A stretch of DNA of 64,000 nucleotides from Hydrocarboniphaga sp965279055 (GTDB lineage Bacteria > Pseudomonadota > Gammaproteobacteria > Nevskiales > Nevskiaceae), in assembly GCF_965279055.1 (NCBI RefSeq), contig NZ_OZ257125.1, forward strand, positions 1,426,001 through 1,490,000, in the 5' to 3' direction. A model generated the notes under the pieces. That model was not told the origin of the DNA, searched no databases, and was given only the letters and a program-made list of their open reading frames with translations. Numbering within the stretch: the stretch's first letter is position 1; each line of letters starts with the position of its first letter. Positions 8,808-17,246 of the stretch are shown one piece after another. The position numbers and the translations under genes were made by a program.

Positions 8808-9355
8808 AGCACGCCGTGAAGGCTCTCGCCGCATCGTCCCTGCTGGCCGCGCTCGCGGCCTGCAGTTCGGCCGCGCCGGTGCGCTATTACACCCTGGTCA
8901 AGCCGCTGGATGCCGGTGCCGCGCCGCAGCGCCTGTCCGGCGTCGACGTGCTGCCGGTCAAGGTGCCGGCCGCGGCGGACTATCCGCAACTGGTGCTGCG
9001 CCAGGGCGCGCAGCGGGTGGAGCTGATCGAAACGCGGCAGTGGATCGCGCCGCTGCCGCAGGAAATCCGCAACGGTCTGGTCGCGCGGCTGTCCTCGGTC
9101 GCAGCGCCCGCCGGCGCGGATGATCTGAAGCTCAGCGTCGATGTCACCCGTTTCGAATCGGTGCTCGACTCCTACGCGCTGCTGGAGGCGCAATGGGAGC
9201 TGCGCGCCGGCCGCAATCCTCCGCTGGAGTGCGCGACGCGCGTGTCCGAGCAGGTCGGCGAGGGCTTTGATGCGCTGGTCGCCGGGCACCAGGCGGCGCT
9301 CGACCGGCTCGCCGATGCGATCGCCATTGCGGTCCGCAGTTCCCGCTGTCCGTAG
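8804..9355 (+). CDS. pqiC: PqiC-like outer-membrane lipoprotein
   Basis: The product is 183 residues. A lipoprotein signal peptide ends in LAALAAC, giving a lipidated cysteine near residue 20. The mature part fits the ABC-type transport auxiliary lipoprotein family (RYYTLVKP at the start, RQWIAPLPQEIRNGL in the middle), to which PqiC belongs. It is expected to receive the PqiB needle at the outer membrane. The TAG stop at 9353-9355 lies within a family A repeat that begins at 9352, so the repeat sets the C-terminus. Confidence 0.9.
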   Translation: MKHAVKALAASSLLAALAACSSAAPVRYYTLVKPLDAGAAPQRLSGVDVLPVKVPAAADYPQLVLRQGAQRVELIETRQWIAPLPQEIRNGLVARLSSVAAPAGADDLKLSVDVTRFESVLDSYALLEAQWELRAGRNPPLECATRVSEQVGEGFDALVAGHQAALDRLADAIAIAVRSSRCP

Positions 9356-9414
9356 CCCGGGTGAAACCCGGGGATTCTTGTCCCGACTTAAACCCCGGGT
9401 TTCACCCGGGCTAC
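9352..9414. repeat. REP-like inverted pair, family A
   Basis: The arms gtagcccgggtgaaacccgg (from 9352) and the reverse complement ending in gggtttcacccgggctac (to 9414) face each other around a short spacer. The left arm contains the pqiC stop codon. It may form the 3' stem-loop of the pqi transcript. Confidence 0.85.
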
Positions 9415-9542
9415 GACGCTGAGTAATTCCTTGCGCGGCCGTTGGGTGATTTCCAGTGGAACCACGCACCGCGACCCTGTGTCATTAACGATCGCCGCAC
9501 GCTCTTCGTGCGCGGTCACACTTCAAAATTAGAAGGGATCCG

Positions 9543-11744
9543 ATGAGAACTATGTTGTTGTCGGCCGGCTTCGCCGGCTGCCTGGGGCTGGCCGCCTGCG
9601 CCAGCACGCCCGCTCCGGAGGCGGCGCCTGTGCCTGTTGCCAAGCCCGCCGCCGCGCCCAACGCGCTGACCGAGCTGAGCCCGCTGCCGTATCACTATCC
9701 GCAGTTCGACCAGTTCAAGAACGAAGACTTCATGCCGGCGTTCGAAATCGGCATGAAGCAGGGACGCGCCGAGATCGATGCGATCGCCAATAACCCCGAG
9801 CCGCCGACGTTCGACAACACCATCGTCGCGATGGAGCGCAGTGGCCAGACCCTGGGCCGCGTCGCCGCGGTGTTCTTCAATCTCACCGGCGCCAACACCA
9901 ACGACACGCTGGACAAGATCGAGGCCGACATTTCGCCGAAGCTGTCCGCGTACAACGACGCGATCAACCTCGACACCAAGCTTTATGCGCGCGTGAAGAC
10001 GCTGTATGACGGCCGCGCCCAGCTCGGTCTCGATGCGGAAAGCCTGCGCCTGCTCGAGCGCTACAACACCAACTTCGTGCGTGCCGGCGCGCAGCTGTCC
10101 GACGACGACAAGAAAAAACTCACCGCCTACAACGAGCAGCTCGCCAAGCTGACCACGCAGTTCCAGCAGAACCTGCTCAAGGAGAGCAACGATTCGGCGG
10201 TGCTGGTCGCTACGCGCGAAGAGCTCGACGGCCTCGACGAGGGCGCGATCACCGCGGCCGCCGAAGCCGCCAAGGCCAAGGGCCAGGAAGGCAAATTCCT
10301 GATCACCTTGCAGAACACCACCGGCCAGCCGGCCGAGACCGATCTGAAGAATCGCGCATTGCGTGAGCGCATCTATCGCGCGTCGATCGAGCGCGCCAAC
10401 CGCGGCAACGACGCCGACAACAAGCCGGTGGTCGCCGAGATCGTGCGCGTGCGTGCCGAGCGCGCCAAGCTGCTCGGTTATCCGAGCCACGCTGCCTACC
10501 AGCTGGAAGATTCCACGGCCAAGACCACCGATGCGGTCAACAAGCTGCTGGCGCAGCTGGCGCCGCCGGCGGTAGCCAATGCCAAGCGCGAAGCCGCCGC
10601 CATGCAGAAGCTGATCGTCGATCAGCACGAAGGTGCGTTCAAGCTAGCGGCCTGGGACTGGGCCTACTACGCCGAGAAAGTGCGCAAGCAGAAGTACAAC
10701 CTCGACGAAACCCAGATCAAGCCCTACTTCGAAATCGACAGCGTGCTGCGCAACGGCGTGTTCTACGCCGCGCACGAGCTGTATGGCCTGAGCTTCAAGG
10801 AGCGCAGCGACCTGCCGAAGTACCATCCGGACATCCGCACCTTCGAGGTGTTTCGCGACGGTGCGCCACTGGGCATCTTCATCTTCGATCCCTACAAGCG
10901 CGACTCCAAGCGCGGCGGCGCCTGGATGAACTCCTACATCGATCAGAGCGACCTGTTCGGTTACAAGCCCGTGGTGGCCAATCACCTGAACATTCCCAAG
11001 CCCGCCGCCGGCGAGCCGGTGCTGCTGACTTCGGATGAAGTGCAGACGATGTTTCACGAATTCGGCCACGCGATGCATGGCCTGTTCTCCAACGTGAAAT
11101 ACCCGCTGTTCTCCGGTACCAACGTGCCACGCGATTTCGTCGAATACCCGTCGCAGGCCAACGAAATGTGGGCGACCTGGCCCAAGGTGCTGGCCAACTA
11201 CGCCAAGCACTACAAGACCGGCGAGGCGATGCCGCTGAGCCTGGTGCAGAAGATCCAGGCCGCCGAGAAATTCAACCAGGGCTTCGCCACCACCGAGTAT
11301 CTGGCGGCGACCCTGCTCGACCAGGCCTGGCATCAGCTGTCGCCGGAAGACGCGGCCAAGATCAGCGATGTTGCCGCGTTCGAAAAGGACGCGCTGGCCA
11401 AGGCCGGCATCGACTACGCGCCGGTGCCGCCACGCTATCGCACCACGTATTTCTCGCACGCGTTCTCCGGTGGCTATTCGGCCGGCTACTACTCCTACAT
11501 CTGGTCCGAAGTGCTGGTCGCCGACACCGACGACTGGTTCAAGGAGAAAGGTGGCCTGAAGCGCGAGAACGGCGACTGGTATCGCGAGCATCTGCTGTCG
11601 AAAGGCGGCAGCATCGAGGCGATGGACCTGTACCGCGATTTCCGCGGCCGTGATCCGATCATCGCGCCGCTGCTCGAGCGTCGTGGTCTGACGGCGGCGC
11701 CGCCAGCGGCCAGGAAAAAGCCGGCGAAGAAGCCGCAGCCGTAA
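9543..11744 (+). CDS. dcp: M3-family zinc metallopeptidase, probable peptidyl-dipeptidase Dcp
   Basis: The product is 733 residues. The zinc site HEFGH is at 505-509 (MFHEFGHAMHGL), with the third ligand expected in the following helix around EYPSQANEMW. A lipoprotein signal peptide ends in LGLAACAS, so the enzyme is probably periplasmic and membrane-anchored rather than cytosolic like E. coli Dcp. It should remove dipeptides from peptide C-termini. The ATG is preceded by gaaggg at good spacing. The leader carries a small hairpin (cgcacg/cgtgcg near 9496-9512). A terminator follows the gene at 11837. The C-terminal tail is Lys/Pro-rich. Confidence 0.92.
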   Translation: MRTMLLSAGFAGCLGLAACASTPAPEAAPVPVAKPAAAPNALTELSPLPYHYPQFDQFKNEDFMPAFEIGMKQGRAEIDAIANNPEPPTFDNTIVAMERSGQTLGRVAAVFFNLTGANTNDTLDKIEADISPKLSAYNDAINLDTKLYARVKTLYDGRAQLGLDAESLRLLERYNTNFVRAGAQLSDDDKKKLTAYNEQLAKLTTQFQQNLLKESNDSAVLVATREELDGLDEGAITAAAEAAKAKGQEGKFLITLQNTTGQPAETDLKNRALRERIYRASIERANRGNDADNKPVVAEIVRVRAERAKLLGYPSHAAYQLEDSTAKTTDAVNKLLAQLAPPAVANAKREAAAMQKLIVDQHEGAFKLAAWDWAYYAEKVRKQKYNLDETQIKPYFEIDSVLRNGVFYAAHELYGLSFKERSDLPKYHPDIRTFEVFRDGAPLGIFIFDPYKRDSKRGGAWMNSYIDQSDLFGYKPVVANHLNIPKPAAGEPVLLTSDEVQTMFHEFGHAMHGLFSNVKYPLFSGTNVPRDFVEYPSQANEMWATWPKVLANYAKHYKTGEAMPLSLVQKIQAAEKFNQGFATTEYLAATLLDQAWHQLSPEDAAKISDVAAFEKDALAKAGIDYAPVPPRYRTTYFSHAFSGGYSAGYYSYIWSEVLVADTDDWFKEKGGLKRENGDWYREHLLSKGGSIEAMDLYRDFRGRDPIIAPLLERRGLTAAPPAARKKPAKKPQP

Positions 11745-11836
11745 TTCTTTGCCACAGGGCTGGCGCTAAAGTTCCGGCAGCACCGGTCGTTAAGCAGGAA
11801 AGGGCAGGGTGCCCATCACACCCTGCCACGTCGAAG

Positions 11837-11868
11837 GCGCGGAGCTGCGAGGCTTCGCGCTTTTTTTT
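11837..11868 (+). terminator. Rho-independent terminator of the M3 peptidase gene
   Basis: A nine-base stem with one G-T wobble (gcgcggagc at 11837-11845 with gcttcgcgc at 11852-11860) encloses a six-base loop. Eight thymines follow directly at 11861-11868. The orientation ends transcription from the plus strand just before the convergent cyclophilin gene. Confidence 0.85.
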
Positions 11869-11873
11869 GCGCA

Positions 11874-12794
11874 TCACCCCGGCTTGGTCCGCACCGGCAC
11901 GCCGACATTGCACAGTTCGACATGCCCGACCGGGTCCAGAAACCAGGAATCGCGGCGGTTGCGGCGCACATCGACATAAGCATCCCAACTCGCGGTATCG
12001 GTGCGCAGTACCTGCAGTTGCGGGCGCTGTGCGGCGGGCATGTCGCTGGCGACCTGCAGGCTCCTGATCGTCACGTATTGCTCGGGCTTTTCGTAAAAGC
12101 CCAGCGCGCCGGTGCCGCGCGGCAGTACCGTCAGATGTTCCATGCCCTGCAGTACGCGGCCGGCGACGGTGATGTTGCGGTCCAGGTGGCGCGGCGAGTG
12201 GCCGATGACGACGTACAGCTCCGGCCCGCCGCCGCTGTCCGCGCCCATGCCGCGGCCGACGCCCAGCGCGCCGTAGCAATGCGCCAGCCAGGCTTCTCCG
12301 CGCTTGGGATCGCGCGCCGCGGCGAAGCCGTCGCTGTAGCCCACTTCCGGCGCATAAACGTCGCCGTCGGCCAGCGGCGTGAAATTCAGGCCGGTCGTCG
12401 GTCGCCAGAATTCGCCGGCAATCGTGCGCTGCGCGCTCTTGATTTCGCGCTTCTCGTCCGGATCACCCCATTGCACCACGTAGTTTTCCTGTACGCGCAG
12501 AATCGACAGGCCATCGTAGTAATGCTCGTGCGCGAGCGCGCGAATGTTGTCGGCGTGATGCGGTGCGAACTGCGGCGCCAGTTCCATCACCACGCTGCCG
12601 GTAGCCAGCTGCATCACCAGCAGATTGTCCGGCGCGGGCTCGCGCCAGTCTGCGGGCCGGGTCTGCGCCAATACTTCGCTGACGTTGTTGAGTACGGCAG
12701 CTTTCGCAGCGGAAACCGGCGCGGGTTTCGTCGCATTCTGGGTGCAGGCCGCGAGCACCAATACCGCGCACGCCGAAAATTGGATCAAGCGCAT
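11874..12794 (-). CDS. Cyclophilin-type peptidyl-prolyl isomerase lipoprotein
   Basis: The product is 306 residues. A signal peptide with lipobox VLVLAAC puts it in the envelope. The cyclophilin core runs from about residue 75 (LAPQFAPHHADNIRAL) to about 260, and includes YYDGLSILRVQENYVVQWGDP and ELYVVIGHSPRHLDRNITVAGRV (given here as family landmarks). It should catalyse proline cis-trans isomerisation during folding of exported proteins. The insert between these blocks is longer than in small bacterial PpiA proteins, as seen in the extended bacterial cyclophilins. It is divergent from the isocitrate dehydrogenase gene. Confidence 0.85.
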   Translation of the reverse strand: MRLIQFSACAVLVLAACTQNATKPAPVSAAKAAVLNNVSEVLAQTRPADWREPAPDNLLVMQLATGSVVMELAPQFAPHHADNIRALAHEHYYDGLSILRVQENYVVQWGDPDEKREIKSAQRTIAGEFWRPTTGLNFTPLADGDVYAPEVGYSDGFAAARDPKRGEAWLAHCYGALGVGRGMGADSGGGPELYVVIGHSPRHLDRNITVAGRVLQGMEHLTVLPRGTGALGFYEKPEQYVTIRSLQVASDMPAAQRPQLQVLRTDTASWDAYVDVRRNRRDSWFLDPVGHVELCNVGVPVRTKPG

Positions 12795-12873
12795 CGGAAA
12801 ATCCCCGTCGATTAGTCAGTCGTCCGGCGCTAGAGTGACACGCCTGCACAAGACGACCAACGGATAAGCCGCC

Positions 12874-13908
12874 ATGACCACGACTCCCATTCGCGCCACC
12901 CTGATTCCCGGAGACGGCATCGGCCCCGAAATCATGGACGCCACGCTCAAAGCGCTGGAGGCACTGGAAGCGCCTTTCGAGTGGGACCTGCAGACCGCTG
13001 GCCTGGCCGCAGTGAAAGCCACCGGCGACGCGCTGCCGCCGGCGACGATGGAGTCGATCCGCAGCACGCGCCTGGCGCTGAAGGGCCCGCTGGAAACCCC
13101 GAGCGCCGGCGGTTATCGCAGCAGCAACGTGCGCCTGCGCGAAGCGTTCAAGCTCTACGCCAACGTGCGCCCGACCAAGACCATCGTTCCCGGTGGCCGT
13201 TACGAGAATGTCGATCTGCTGGTGTTTCGCGAAAATGTCGAGGGCCTGTACATGGGCTACGAACATTTCATTGCGATCGACGACGATCCCGAGGCGGTCG
13301 CGATCGCCACCGGTGTCAACACGCGCGCCGGTTCACGCCGTCTGCTCGAATACGCTTTCGACAATGCGATCGCGCTTGGCCGCAAGAAAGTCACCGTGGT
13401 GCACAAGGCCAACATCATGAAGGCGCTGACCGGCATCTTTCTGGACGAGGCGCGCAAGCTCTACAAGAGCAAGTATCAGGGCAGGATCCTGATGGACGAG
13501 GCGATCGTCGACGCCTGCACGATGAAGCTGGTGATCAATCCCTGGCAGTTCGACACGCTGGTGACGACCAACCTGTTCGGCGACATCATCAGCGATCTGT
13601 GCGCCGGCCTGGTCGGCGGCCTGGGCATGGCGCCGGGCGGCAACATCGGCGCCGACGCGGCGATCTTCGAAGCGGTACACGGCTCGGCGCCGGACATCGC
13701 CGGCAAGGGCATCGCCAACCCGATCGCGCTGATGCTCGGTGCGGCGATGATGCTCGACCACGTCAAGCTGCACGACAAGGCCACGCGGCTGCGCGAGGCG
13801 ATCGATGCGACGGTGAATATCGACAAGGTGCGCACCGGTGATCTGGGCGGCAGCGCGAATACCAAGAGTTTCACGGACGCCCTGGTCGCGCGGATCAACA
13901 AGCGGTAG
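12874..13908 (+). CDS. NAD-dependent isocitrate dehydrogenase
   Basis: The product is 344 residues, the short homodimeric or eukaryote-like NAD-IDH type. Landmarks are IPGDGIGPEI at the N-terminus, FRENVEGLY in the middle and HGSAPDIAGKGIANP near residue 269. In the last motif Asp-Ile occupy the positions that are Lys-Tyr in NADP-specific E. coli Icd, which indicates NAD. Isopropylmalate dehydrogenase is the main alternative, but the FRENVEGLYMGYEH block favours isocitrate. The enzyme makes 2-oxoglutarate in the citric acid cycle. It appears to be transcribed alone. Confidence 0.9.
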   Translation: MTTTPIRATLIPGDGIGPEIMDATLKALEALEAPFEWDLQTAGLAAVKATGDALPPATMESIRSTRLALKGPLETPSAGGYRSSNVRLREAFKLYANVRPTKTIVPGGRYENVDLLVFRENVEGLYMGYEHFIAIDDDPEAVAIATGVNTRAGSRRLLEYAFDNAIALGRKKVTVVHKANIMKALTGIFLDEARKLYKSKYQGRILMDEAIVDACTMKLVINPWQFDTLVTTNLFGDIISDLCAGLVGGLGMAPGGNIGADAAIFEAVHGSAPDIAGKGIANPIALMLGAAMMLDHVKLHDKATRLREAIDATVNIDKVRTGDLGGSANTKSFTDALVARINKR

Positions 13909-13926
13909 TTGCTGGCGGATATCTTC

Positions 13927-13985
13927 GGTCGCGGGCAAGCCCGCTCCTACAGGCTGCCTTTGTAGGAGCGGGCTTGCCCGCGACC
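13927..13985. repeat. Perfect 25-bp inverted repeat, family B
   Basis: The arms at 13927-13951 and 13961-13985 are exact reverse complements, with core gcgggcaagcccgctcctac, around a nine-base loop. A near-identical copy is at 58752-58808. It lies between two convergent genes and could end transcription in both directions. Confidence 0.9.
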
Positions 13986-13993
13986 TGCGACGC

Positions 13994-14818
13994 TCAAGCC
14001 GCAGCCAGCTGCTCCGGCACCTCGTCCGTCCACACCTTGAAGCTCTCCAGAATCGTCGGACCGTAGGACGTCGAAATCGCCACGTCCGCCGCATCGCGCC
14101 CGCGCGCGATCAGCACGCGGCCGATGCGACGGGCGCCGTTGCGCGGGTCGAAGAAGTGCCAGGCGTCGCCGACGTAGGCTTCCAGGCAGCCGGCGAAATC
14201 CATAGGCGCATCGACTTTCGGTACGCCGATGTCGCCCAGATACGTCGTGCAGTAGCGCGCCGGGATATTCAGCGCACGCAGCATCGCGATCGCCAGATGC
14301 GCGTAATCGCGGCACACGCCCTGGCGCTCGTTGTAGGCCTCGAATGCGGTCTTGGTCGGGCGTGCGTACTGGTAGCCGAAACTCAGATGGTGGTGCACCC
14401 AGTCGCACACCGCCTGCACGCGTGACCAGCCCGGCGCCAGGTTGCCGAACAGCTGCCACGCGGTCTGCGACAGCAGATCGCTTTCGCAATAGCGGCTCGG
14501 CAGCAGGAACACCAGCGTTTCTTCGGGAAGCTCGTCGATCGGCGTCTCGCGCGCATCGAAATAAGCCGGCTCGATCAGCCCGCAGTCGCGCAGCGTCGCG
14601 TCGGCGGTGATGCGGAAACGCCCGGCCGGCGCCACCAGCCGCGTGCAGCCGTTGCCGAAGCCATCGCGGTAAGTGCGAAAGGGGACCCCCGGCTCCATCT
14701 GCAGGTTGTCCGGTATCACCAGATCGTTGCTACGGCAGGAATGCACGTGCAGCGTCAGGATCATCGGCGTCGGCTGGGGGCACTGGAAAATCATTTCGTA
14801 GCCCAGACGAATCAGCAT
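13994..14818 (-). CDS. Transglutaminase-like cysteine protease family protein
   Basis: The product is 274 residues. The catalytic triad of the transglutaminase-like fold is visible: Cys in RQGVCRDYAHLA, His in DAWHFFDPRNG and the Asp of that same FDP block. The N-terminal beta-rich domain (residues 1-110) matches the bacterial transglutaminase N-terminal domain. No signal peptide is present, so it is likely cytosolic. The substrate is unknown; homologues are often peptidases rather than cross-linkers. The ATG at 14818 is preferred over upstream codons because aggat sits at normal spacing before it. A neighbouring N-formylglutamate amidohydrolase gene lies upstream on the same strand. Confidence 0.85.
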   Translation of the reverse strand: MLIRLGYEMIFQCPQPTPMILTLHVHSCRSNDLVIPDNLQMEPGVPFRTYRDGFGNGCTRLVAPAGRFRITADATLRDCGLIEPAYFDARETPIDELPEETLVFLLPSRYCESDLLSQTAWQLFGNLAPGWSRVQAVCDWVHHHLSFGYQYARPTKTAFEAYNERQGVCRDYAHLAIAMLRALNIPARYCTTYLGDIGVPKVDAPMDFAGCLEAYVGDAWHFFDPRNGARRIGRVLIARGRDAADVAISTSYGPTILESFKVWTDEVPEQLAAA

Positions 14819-14954
14819 GGTTCGCATCCTTTCGTAGTGTCGCGACGCGCTGTCCGATAGCACGCCGCCAACGGCGCAATGCCGTGTATCGGCGCCATCA
14901 TGGACCGGGCAGCTTGCTTAAAACTGAAGTCGATAAGGATGCCGGTCTCGCGGC

Positions 14955-15785
14955 TCAAAGCGCTGAAAACGCGACGGGCAAGGCCCGGGCGAGACGCCCG
15001 GCCCAGCGCTGTTGGCCGTCGCTGTCGCCGATCAGGTCCTGGCGGATTTCGAGTTCGACATACGGCAGGCCACGCGCCTCGCCGTAGCGGTTGAGCGCGT
15101 AGTCGGTGCCGTCGCTTCCCGAATAGGGTTGGTTGTCGCCCACCAGCAGGTCCGCCGCGTTTTGCTGTTGCAGAGCCTGTTGCAGCGTCCGTGCCAGCCG
15201 TGCATCGCGGTTGTACAGCAGGCCGATGTGCCAGGGCCGCGCGGTCCCGTCCCAGACCGGCGTGAAGCTGTGCAGCAGGATCAGCGCGCAAGGCTGCCGG
15301 CGCTCGCGGCGCGCATCGAGTTCGCTGACGAGGCGGGCGTGGTAGGGGTCGAAGATCTCGCTGCGGCGTGTCGCGGCCCGTGCTGGCGTGAGGCCGAGAT
15401 TGCCCGGAATCGTCGTGCCGTCACTGATCTCGGCGATCGAGCCTTCGCTGCCCGGCTCGCGATTGCAGTCGATCACCAGCCGCGAATAGCGCTGGCCGAT
15501 GCAGACCGCGTCGAGCTGCTGCGCCAGCAGCCGGCCCAAAGCCTCGACGCCGATGTCGCAGGCGATGTGGCGCCGCATGTCCGCAGCCGACACGCCGAGA
15601 TTGCCCAGCGCGGCCGGAACCTGCAGTCCGGCGTGATCGCAGGTCAGCAGCAGGTTCGAGGCGCCTGCCGCGTTGGCGATCCATACCGGATCGGGGTCGT
15701 CGGCGCCCAGCAGCCTGCCGGCGCTTTGATCACGGTGTTGCTCGGGCTGCCTGTTCATGTTGAGTCCAGTCGTGATCTTCACCAT
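14955..15785 (-). CDS. N-formylglutamate amidohydrolase family protein
   Basis: The product is 276 residues. Family landmarks are LLLTCDHAG near the N-terminus, VIDCNREPGSEGSIAE, ILLHSFTPVWDG and YVELEIRQDLI. The histidines and acidic residues in the first three blocks form the metal site in characterised HutG-type enzymes, which hydrolyse N-formylglutamate to formate and glutamate. No other histidine-degradation genes are nearby, so another amide substrate is possible. A second in-frame ATG at 15758 follows a weak ggact and may be the true start. Confidence 0.82.
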   Translation of the reverse strand: MVKITTGLNMNRQPEQHRDQSAGRLLGADDPDPVWIANAAGASNLLLTCDHAGLQVPAALGNLGVSAADMRRHIACDIGVEALGRLLAQQLDAVCIGQRYSRLVIDCNREPGSEGSIAEISDGTTIPGNLGLTPARAATRRSEIFDPYHARLVSELDARRERRQPCALILLHSFTPVWDGTARPWHIGLLYNRDARLARTLQQALQQQNAADLLVGDNQPYSGSDGTDYALNRYGEARGLPYVELEIRQDLIGDSDGQQRWAGRLARALPVAFSAL

Positions 15786-15901
15786 GGCGCGGCTGATTCC
15801 AGAACGGAGTCTGCGGCTGCGCAGATGCGCGCCAGTTTCGCATCAAGCGGCCGCCACGTTCGCCGCCAGCCTTACAGACCAGACTCGAGATCGGGTGCCG
15901 C

Positions 15902-17053
15902 ATGAAAGTATTCCATTGCCAGAACTGCCAGAACACGGTGTTCTTCGAGAACGTCAACTGCACGCATTGCGGCCACGCACTGGCGTTTCTGCCGGATACC
16001 TGCGAACTCGCCGCGCTCGACCCGGAAGAAAACGATCTGTGGCGCTCGCTGGCGCCAAAGTCGAAGGACCGGCGCTATCGGCTGTGCGCGAATTATCTGC
16101 AGCACCAGGTCTGCAACTGGGCGGTGCCGGCGGATTGCCAGGATACGCTGTGCACCTCGTGCAAGCTGACCCAGGTGCTGCCGAACCTGAAGCTGCCCGG
16201 CGGCATCGAGGCCTGGGCCAAGCTCGAGACCGCGAAGCGCCGGCTGGTCTACAGCCTGCTCGAACTGAAATTGCCTTTGCTCAGCCGCCAGCAGGACCCG
16301 GTCAAGGGCCTGGCCTTCGAATTCCTTAGCGACCAGCTGGCTCCGGCCGGCCCGGTGCTGACCGGCCACGACGACGGCCTGATCACGATCAATGTCGCCG
16401 AGGCCGACGACCTGGAGCGCGAGAAGCGCCGGCTGCAGCTGCATGAGCCGTATCGCACCCTGCTCGGCCACTTCCGCCACGAAGTCGGGCACTACTACTG
16501 GGATCAGCTGATCAAGGACGACGCCGAGCGTATCGAGGCCTGTCGCGCACTATTCGGCGACGAGCGCGAGGACTATGCGGCCGCCTTGCAGCGCCACTAC
16601 CGCGAGGGCGCTGCCGCCGCCGACTGGCAGCTCCACTACGTCAGCACCTACGCCAGCTCGCATCCCTGGGAAGACTGGGCCGAGACCTGGGCGCACTACA
16701 TGCACATGGTCGACTCGCTGGAAACCGCGGCGGCCTGCGGTCTCAAGCTCGATCCCAGGCGCAAGGACGAGCCGGTGCTGGAGGCGCCGCCGAGCGCCGA
16801 GGCGGCGCGTACCCAGCCTTTCGACCAGCTGATCGAGAGCTGGCTGGCGCTGACCTATGCGTTGAACAACCTCAGCCGCAGCCTCGGCCAGCCCGACAGC
16901 TATCCGTTCATGCTGTCGCCGCCGGCGATCAACAAGCTGCGCTTCGTGCACGACACGCTGGTGCAGTACCAGGCCGGCCTGCAGCAGGTGCCGGCCGCAG
17001 CCGCCAAGGGCCGCAGCAAGGCGTCGAAGAAGCCGCAGACCTTGGCGGCGTGA
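15902..17053 (+). CDS. Zinc-ribbon putative metallopeptidase (Peptidase_Mx type)
   Basis: The product is 383 residues. It opens with a zinc ribbon (FHCQNCQNTVFFENVNCTHC, four cysteines) and a second Cys cluster follows near residues 78-92. The metallopeptidase signature HEVGH starts at His193 (HFRHEVGHYYWD), and a downstream WEDWAETWAHYMH segment supplies further possible ligands. This matches a widespread family annotated as putative zinc-binding metallopeptidase with unknown substrate. There is no signal peptide. The C-terminus is Lys/Ala-rich. The gene is single and is followed by a repeat cluster. Confidence 0.8.
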   Translation: MKVFHCQNCQNTVFFENVNCTHCGHALAFLPDTCELAALDPEENDLWRSLAPKSKDRRYRLCANYLQHQVCNWAVPADCQDTLCTSCKLTQVLPNLKLPGGIEAWAKLETAKRRLVYSLLELKLPLLSRQQDPVKGLAFEFLSDQLAPAGPVLTGHDDGLITINVAEADDLEREKRRLQLHEPYRTLLGHFRHEVGHYYWDQLIKDDAERIEACRALFGDEREDYAAALQRHYREGAAAADWQLHYVSTYASSHPWEDWAETWAHYMHMVDSLETAAACGLKLDPRRKDEPVLEAPPSAEAARTQPFDQLIESWLALTYALNNLSRSLGQPDSYPFMLSPPAINKLRFVHDTLVQYQAGLQQVPAAAAKGRSKASKKPQTLAA

Positions 17054-17059
17054 CGCTTA

Positions 17060-17166
17060 TCCCTTCTCCCTCCGGGAGAAGGTGGCGCGTAGCGCCGGAT
17101 CAGGGAGTCTCAGTTCGCACGCACGTCCCGGCCCTCACCCCAACCCCTCTCCCGGTGGGAGAGGGG
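17060..17166. repeat. REP-like repeat pair, family F
   Basis: The left unit (about 17060-17107) has ccttctccctccgggagaag. The right unit (about 17132-17166) has cccctctcccggtgggagag. This element recurs at least seven more times in the window, in gaps or at gene ends. Here it lies in the leader of serA. Confidence 0.8.
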
Positions 17167-17246
17167 CTATTCGCTTCCTAACATGTTCAGCTCCGCCCCC
17201 CTCTGGCATAGTGCGCGCCCCCAATCTGGCCCCCCGGGTGATGCGG

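Noticed and set aside
11803..11827. Hairpin ggcagggtg/caccctgcc as a terminator
   Set aside because: It has a perfect nine-base stem but no T-run on either side. The terminator at 11837-11868 explains the end of the transcript better.
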